Below, one piece after another: positions 59,685 through 64,000 of a DNA stretch of 64,000 bases; the first letter of the stretch is position 1, and every line of letters starts with the position of its first letter. Origin of the DNA: Mesorhizobium prunaredense (GTDB lineage Bacteria; Pseudomonadota; Alphaproteobacteria; Rhizobiales; Rhizobiaceae); the NCBI RefSeq assembly GCF_900156895.1, contig NZ_FTPD01000001.1:1-64000 (forward strand), written 5' to 3'. The position numbers and the translations under genes were made by a program. The notes under the pieces are model-generated. The model was not told the DNA's origin. It worked only from the letters and a program-made list of their open reading frames with translations, and ran no database searches.

Positions 59685-60685
59685 TGTTTCGCACAGGGCC
59701 GCGCAATCTCATCACCGATGTCGCCGGCCTGCGTGTCGGCAACGCTTCCGATGTGAGGCTGAAGTCCGGGGTGACCACCATCGTCTGCGACGAGCCGGCA
59801 GTGGCCGGTGTGCAGATCCTGGGCGGCGCGCCGGGCACCCGCGAGACCGACCTGCTCGAGCCGCACAATTCGATCGAGGCGATCCATGCCGTGGTGCTTT
59901 CGGGTGGCTCGGCTTACGGCCTCGATGCCGCCTCCGGCGTGCAGGCGGCACTGCGCGAAAACGGCATCGGCGTGGAGGTCGGCGGCTTTCGCGTGCCGAT
60001 CGTGCCGGCGGCGATCCTGTTCGACCTGCGCAATGGCGGCGACAAGGACTGGGGCCGCTATCCGCCCTACCGCGATCTCGGCTATGAGGCGGCACAGGCA
60101 GTCGGCATCGATTTTCCGCTGGGCACGGTCGGCGCGGGCACCGGTGCCCTGAGTTCCGGCCTCAAGGGCGGCCTCGGATCGGCCTCGACGGTGCTCGACA
60201 GCGGCGTCACCATCGGCGCACTCGCCGCCGTCAATCCGACCGGCTCGGTGACGATCGCCCGTAGCAGGCACTTCTGGGCAGCGCCCTTCGAGATCGGCGA
60301 CGAGTTCGGCGGGCTTGGTTATCCCTCGCCGATGCCGGAGGACACGAAAACGATCCTGCTGAAGTTTCGCGATAAGCAAGTGGGTGGCAACACGACCATC
60401 GCCGTCATCGCCACCGACGCCGTCCTCACCAAGGCCGCCGCAAAACGCCTGGCGATATCAGCGCATGACGGCTTCGTGCGCGCCATTTGGCCGACACATA
60501 CGCCGGCCGACGGGGATCTGGTTTTCGCGCTGGCGACCGGCAAGAGCGACATCGAGCTCGCGCCCAACGACGCCATCGAGCTTTACGCCGCGGCCGGCGC
60601 CACCATGGCGCGCGCCATCAGCCGCGGCGTCTTCGCCGCGACGCCCGCCGATGGCGACCTGTTTCCGGTCTGGTCGTCGCGCTGA
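59681..60685 (+). CDS. P1-family peptidase (DmpA / L-aminopeptidase D-Ala-esterase type, 334 aa)
   Basis: ITDVAGLRVGNASDVRLKSG VTT opens the family; VVLSGGSAYGLDAASGVQAA follows. GTGALSSGLKGGLGSASTVL contains the autocleavage site before a catalytic Ser/Thr of the Ntn-hydrolase fold. GNTTIAVIATDAVLTKAAAK is the second hallmark. Such enzymes release N-terminal residues, including D-amino acids and beta-peptides. It is coupled to the periplasmic binding protein gene (ATGA), suggesting peptide or amide capture and hydrolysis (inference). Confidence 0.88.
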   Translation: MMFRTGPRNLITDVAGLRVGNASDVRLKSGVTTIVCDEPAVAGVQILGGAPGTRETDLLEPHNSIEAIHAVVLSGGSAYGLDAASGVQAALRENGIGVEVGGFRVPIVPAAILFDLRNGGDKDWGRYPPYRDLGYEAAQAVGIDFPLGTVGAGTGALSSGLKGGLGSASTVLDSGVTIGALAAVNPTGSVTIARSRHFWAAPFEIGDEFGGLGYPSPMPEDTKTILLKFRDKQVGGNTTIAVIATDAVLTKAAAKRLAISAHDGFVRAIWPTHTPADGDLVFALATGKSDIELAPNDAIELYAAAGATMARAISRGVFAATPADGDLFPVWSSR

Positions 60686-60708
60686 ATGCGGGCTGCCGTG
60701 GCCCGGCA

Positions 60709-60963
60709 TCAGGTGGGGTCGGATTGTTCTTCCTCGAACGTGACCGCAACATCCGAATTTGCCGACAGCCGCACTTTCTGGCCCTCGACTTCGGCTACGA
60801 GGCTGAGCGGAATGAAGTGATGATGCCCCCTGTGAGCGCCCTCGCCACTGTCTCGCTTGGTCAGCTTGATTCGTTGTCCCTCCACTTTGTCGACGGTGCC
60901 GACATGGACGCCGTCGGCGCCGATCACTTCCATATGTTCGCGAATGAGGGATGCATCGGTCAT
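60709..60963 (-). CDS. DUF2171 protein (84 aa)
   Basis: It starts MTDASLIREHMEVIGADGVH, then VGTVDKVEGQRIKLTKRDSG, HHHFIPLSLVAEVEGQKVRL S, matching DUF2171, a PRC-barrel-like beta fold (V-I-x-x-D-G…V-G-x-V-D). It is widespread in Rhizobiales and often stress-associated. The role is unknown. Convergent with the P1 peptidase gene. Confidence 0.88.
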   Translation of the reverse strand: MTDASLIREHMEVIGADGVHVGTVDKVEGQRIKLTKRDSGEGAHRGHHHFIPLSLVAEVEGQKVRLSANSDVAVTFEEEQSDPT

Positions 60964-61105
60964 TGTGGGTTCTCCATTTCAAGCTGCCAACATAAACAAA
61001 CGACGACGCGATTGGATGCATCGGGTTTGCGTCTCAGAGGGCACGACGTTTTGACGATGTCGTGATAGTGATCGAAACAACTCTGGCTGCCTAAACGGAA
61101 ATCCG

Positions 61106-61831
61106 ATGCGCACCCTTGTCGTGTTTGCTGTGTCCCTCCTCGCCCAGTTTGCAACTTCGCTCGCCGCGCATGCCGGCGACGTCGCCGAGCTAGAGATCCT
61201 CGGGTTCACTGGGGATGGCGGCGCATTCGCCTTCGAGGAGTATGGCATCCAGGACGGATCGGGGTTTCCCTATGCCAATCGCTATTACATCAACACCGCC
61301 GACGACAGTTTTCTCAAGGGCACACCAATCAGGGTGCGGCTTGACGACGAGAACGCAACGCTCGACGCGGCGCGCCTTGCAGCCCGGCAGAAAGGTGAAG
61401 CTATCATCAAACAGGCGGAATTGACGGCGAATCGCGGCGTCACCGCCGGCTTCAACCCGGTGACCGAGCATTCGGCCGATCCGCTCCGCGTGGTGGTCAA
61501 CCCGCGGCCGATCTTTTCGCCGGTCGATGATCCGCTCGAGTTCCGTCTCGACGAGATCGGCATGAACGATACCGAAACCTGCCAAAACCTTGGCGAGATC
61601 AACGGCTTTCGCCTGTTGCGCATCGAGGCGAAAGACGGCGGCAAAACTGAACTCCTGCACGAAGACAAGTCGATCCCCAAAAGCAGAGGCTGCCCGAACG
61701 GCTATCGAATCGGCGCGGTGCAGACATTTTCCATGCAGGGTCTCAGCGCCTATGCCGTGCTGATCGCGGTGCGCCAGCACGGCTTCGAAGGGCCGGATTT
61801 TCGCTGGATCGCGGTGACCGGCCGGCTGTGA
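61106..61831 (+). CDS. Exported DUF2259 protein (241 aa)
   Basis: The signal peptide MRTLVVFAVSLLAQFATSLA ends near AHA. GDVAELEILGFTGDGGAFAF then EEYGIQDGSGFPYANRYYIN is the characteristic start of DUF2259. The C-terminal GLSAYAVLIAVRQHGFEGPD FRWIAVTG is typical too. It is periplasmic and predicted beta-rich. The function is unknown. Its stop overlaps a GTG start (GTGA) of a small membrane protein. Confidence 0.88.
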   Translation: MRTLVVFAVSLLAQFATSLAAHAGDVAELEILGFTGDGGAFAFEEYGIQDGSGFPYANRYYINTADDSFLKGTPIRVRLDDENATLDAARLAARQKGEAIIKQAELTANRGVTAGFNPVTEHSADPLRVVVNPRPIFSPVDDPLEFRLDEIGMNDTETCQNLGEINGFRLLRIEAKDGGKTELLHEDKSIPKSRGCPNGYRIGAVQTFSMQGLSAYAVLIAVRQHGFEGPDFRWIAVTGRL

Positions 61832-61860
61832 CGCCGCTTCCCGTCCAGTTCGTGCACACC

Positions 61861-61971
61861 ATGGCAACGGCGTTGTATCAATTCATCGTGCTGGGCATCC
61901 GGCTTTATTTTCCGCTCGGTTTCATCGCGCTTGCTCTCGCCAAAATCTGGTTTGCGCGGCAGCAGCGTTGA
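61861..61971 (+). CDS. Small membrane protein (36 aa)
   Basis: It starts MATALYQFIVLGIRLYFPLG and ends with FIALALAKIWFARQQR. One transmembrane helix with a basic cytoplasmic end is visible. A GTG at 61828 overlaps the DUF2259 stop (GTGA) in the same frame and would add 11 residues; this coupling supports translation. It may anchor or regulate the DUF2259 protein (inference). Confidence 0.5.
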   Translation: MATALYQFIVLGIRLYFPLGFIALALAKIWFARQQR

Positions 61972-62030
61972 GCATTTTGTCTGCCTCTGTTACGACGCGG
62001 GCGAACGCCCTCGCAATTCAGGACTGACCG

Positions 62031-63338
62031 ATGATCCCTCGCTACTCCCGGCCGGAAATGGTGGCCATCTGGTCGCCCGAAACCCGGTTCCGCATCTGGT
62101 TCGAGATCGAGGCCTACGCTTGCGACGCGCTGGCCGAGCTCGGCGTGATCCCGAAGGAGGCCGCCAAAACCATTTGGGAAAAAGGCGGGGCCGCGAAGTT
62201 CGACGTCGAGGCGATCGACGAGATCGAGCGCGTCACCAAGCACGACGTCATCGCCTTCCTCACCCATCTCAGCGAATTCGTCGGGCCGGACGCCCGCTTC
62301 ATTCATCAGGGCATGACGTCCTCAGACGTTCTCGACACCTGCTTTGCCGTGCAGCTCACCCGCGCCAGCGACATCCTCCTGGCCGACATCGACGGCCTGC
62401 TTGCGGCGCTCAAGCGCCGCGCCTACGAACACAAGGACACCGTCACCATCGGTCGCAGCCACGGCATCCATGCCGAGCCGACCACTTTCGGCGTCAAGCT
62501 GGCGCAGGCCTATGCCGAATTCTCACGCTGCCGCGAGCGGCTGGTGCACGCGCGCGAGGATATTGCGACATGCGCCATATCAGGTGCTGTCGGCACCTTC
62601 GCCAACATCGATCCCCATGTCGAAGAGCATGTGGCGAAGAAACTCGGATTGAAGCCGGAGCCGGTGTCGACGCAGGTGATCCCGCGCGACCGCCATGCGA
62701 TGTTCTTTGCGACGCTCGGTGTCATCGCCTCGTCGATCGAACGGCTGGCGACAGAAATCCGCCATCTGCAGCGCACCGAGGTGCTGGAGGCTGAAGAGTA
62801 TTTTTCGCCCGGGCAAAAGGGCTCGTCAGCGATGCCGCACAAGCGTAACCCGGTGCTTACCGAAAACCTCACCGGGCTTGCGCGCATGGTGCGTTCGTTC
62901 GCGATGCCGGCGATGGAGAACGTGGCGCTCTGGCACGAGCGTGACATTTCGCATTCGTCGGTCGAGCGCATGATCGGCCCGGATGCGACTGTTACGCTCG
63001 ATTTCGCGTTGTCGCGGCTGACCAGTGTCATCGACAGATTGCTCGTCTATCCCGACAACATGCTGAAGAACATGAACAAGTTCCGCGGCCTTGTGCATTC
63101 GCAGCGTGTGCTGCTGGCGCTGACCCAGGCCGGCGTCAGCCGTGAGGACGCCTACCGGCTGGTGCAGCGAAACGCCATGAAAGTATGGGAACAAGGCGCT
63201 GATTTCCTTGAGGAACTTTTGGCCGACAAGGAGGTCACCGCAGCCTTGCCCGAGGCCGAAATTCGTGAAAAATTCGACCTTGGCTATCATACCAAGCATG
63301 TCGACACGATCTTCAAGCGGGTGTTCGGAGAAGCGTGA
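62031..63338 (+). CDS. purB: Adenylosuccinate lyase (435 aa)
   Basis: It starts MIPRYSRPEMVAIWSPETRF. FIHQGMTSSDVLDTCFAVQL holds the T-S-S-D motif, TIGRSHGIHAEPTTFGVKLA the catalytic His, and PGQKGSSAMPHKRNPVL the family signature loop with the catalytic Ser. The 435-residue length is standard. It converts SAICAR to AICAR and adenylosuccinate to AMP. A single-copy housekeeping gene on the host side. Confidence 0.97.
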   Translation: MIPRYSRPEMVAIWSPETRFRIWFEIEAYACDALAELGVIPKEAAKTIWEKGGAAKFDVEAIDEIERVTKHDVIAFLTHLSEFVGPDARFIHQGMTSSDVLDTCFAVQLTRASDILLADIDGLLAALKRRAYEHKDTVTIGRSHGIHAEPTTFGVKLAQAYAEFSRCRERLVHAREDIATCAISGAVGTFANIDPHVEEHVAKKLGLKPEPVSTQVIPRDRHAMFFATLGVIASSIERLATEIRHLQRTEVLEAEEYFSPGQKGSSAMPHKRNPVLTENLTGLARMVRSFAMPAMENVALWHERDISHSSVERMIGPDATVTLDFALSRLTSVIDRLLVYPDNMLKNMNKFRGLVHSQRVLLALTQAGVSREDAYRLVQRNAMKVWEQGADFLEELLADKEVTAALPEAEIREKFDLGYHTKHVDTIFKRVFGEA

Positions 63339-63384
63339 GGCCACGCCGATTTGACCGGTCCTGGCCGGCGGTTCCAAGCTGGAG

Positions 63385-63478
63385 CACCCCTCATCCGACC
63401 TCGCGGAGCCTGTCCTCGGGCTTGCCGGAGGCAAGACCGTGGGCGAGGCCACCTTCTCCCACGAGGGAGAAGGAAAGA
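63385..63478. repeat. Partial rhizobial intergenic repeat after purB
   Basis: The sequence resembles one arm of the palindromic family (cacccctcatccg…ccttctcccacgagggagaagg), with ccttctccc/gggagaagg as an inner inverted repeat (63451-63474). No full second arm is seen. It would sit in the 3' region between the convergent purB and VOC genes. Confidence 0.55.
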
Positions 63479-63514
63479 CGGCATCGACCTCGCCGCACCG
63501 TCAGGTTCGAAGAA

Positions 63515-64000
63515 TCAAGCCTTGCCGGGAACGGTCCTGATCACCGTTCCCCATGGATCCTCGCGCGTCGCTGCATCAGTCACATTGTCGGACCGCATTT
63601 CGACCCAGGCGAGGCCGGACCGGGAAGGATCGCGCCGGCCGGCGCCGGAACTCTGCCAGGCATTGGCGCCGACGTGGTGGTGGTAGCCGCCTGACGACAG
63701 GAACACCGCGGCGTCACCATATTTCGCCATGGTATCGAAGCCGAATTCCTGCTGCCACCAGGCCTCGGCGTCTTCCGGGCGACCGACGCGCAGATGGACA
63801 TGGCCGATGATGCTGTTGTCCGGCATGCCCTGCCAGCCGGCATCGCCGGCCGGCACGTCGGCGACGACCGACGAAATATTCAGCCGTTCGGTCGCCATCG
63901 CTATCTTGTCACCATTCCACTTCCAGTCCTCATGGCGGCGGTCGGCATAGATCTCGATGCCGTTGCCTTCAGGGTCGGTCAGGTAGAGCGCCTCGCTGAC
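63515..64000 (-). CDS. VOC-family (glyoxalase/bleomycin-resistance/ring-cleavage dioxygenase-like) protein, partial
   Basis: The frame is open to the window edge; the visible upstream part reads VSEALYLTDPEGNGIEIYAD R, the end of a first VOC module with its metal-ligand Glu (G-I-E-I-Y). The second module begins with IIGHVHLRVGRPEDAEAWWQ, continues AAVFLSSGGYHHHVGANAWQ, and ends with WGTVIRTVPGKA. Two modules in one chain fit CatE-like enzymes. A Met at 63898 is probably internal. The N-terminal part lies beyond 64000. Confidence 0.85.
   Translation of the reverse strand, partial: VSEALYLTDPEGNGIEIYADRRHEDWKWNGDKIAMATERLNISSVVADVPAGDAGWQGMPDNSIIGHVHLRVGRPEDAEAWWQQEFGFDTMAKYGDAAVFLSSGGYHHHVGANAWQSSGAGRRDPSRSGLAWVEMRSDNVTDAATREDPWGTVIRTVPGKA

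Overview
This window looks like chromosomal DNA of a Mesorhizobium-type alphaproteobacterium. The basis is high GC, a vitamin B12-dependent ribonucleotide reductase (nrdJ), rhizobial families (DUF982, DUF1127-like, DUF2259, DUF1993, CoxD/CoxE/XdhC-type maturation genes) and the GC-rich palindromic intergenic repeats typical of Rhizobiales. The genus is inferred from gene content only.

Layout. (1) 1-964: gene-poor host flank with two small minus-strand ORFs. (2) 965-17721: a 16.7 kb integrated phage-like element bounded by a 45-bp direct repeat. The repeat is the 5' half of a tRNA-Leu(UAA) gene, and the intact tRNA lies at the right end (17682-17767). A ribbon-helix-helix-like gene and a tyrosine integrase lie next to the right end on the plus strand. 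Nearly everything else forms one long, tightly overlapping minus-strand operon: excisionase-like HTH, small ORFs, a replication initiator with four exact 19-bp iterons inside its gene, an M41-HK97 prohead protease fusion, a Nu1-like small terminase, a tape measure protein and a tail-fibre-like protein. I found no capsid, portal, large terminase, major tail, baseplate or lysis gene. At the left end are a Tat-signal protein, an Xre/DUF2285 regulatory module and a KilA-N/BstA-like candidate phage-defence gene. The element is either a headless prophage or a phage satellite.

(3) 17768-32999: host genes. These are a Nudix hydrolase, an OYE-family flavin oxidoreductase, DUF982 and DUF2188-like proteins, a sugar ABC transporter (ATPase, Tat-exported binding protein, two permeases) with a LacI-type operator, a CinA-like MoCF-domain protein, a universal stress protein, a xanthine phosphoribosyltransferase, a second Nudix protein, and nrdJ preceded by candidate NrdR boxes. 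(4) 33015-35166: a small AT-rich island with one AIPR-family abortive-infection gene, inserted just after nrdJ and next to a decayed duplicate of the 3' end of a GH25 lysozyme gene whose intact copy lies at 37516-38532.

(5) 35167-41539: mostly minus-strand exported or housekeeping proteins (esterase-like phytase, GH25, GFA family, alpha/beta hydrolase, AHSA1, ParB-like). (6) 41696-47426: a plus-strand catabolic cluster (dimethylformamidase-like protein, class III aminotransferase, BKACE enzyme, GNAT, HDAC-like/acetylpolyamine amidohydrolase), facing a cysteine-desulfurase-like gene and a frameshifted aldo/keto reductase. (7) 50075-52847: small conserved proteins. (8) 52880-58407: a minus-strand molybdenum-hydroxylase maturation cluster (MoxR, CoxE-like VWA, split XdhC pair, MoeA-MocA fusion) with a flavin reductase but no hydroxylase structural genes. 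(9) 58599-64000: periplasmic binding protein, P1-family peptidase, DUF2171, DUF2259, a tiny membrane protein, purB, and a VOC-family gene running off the window.
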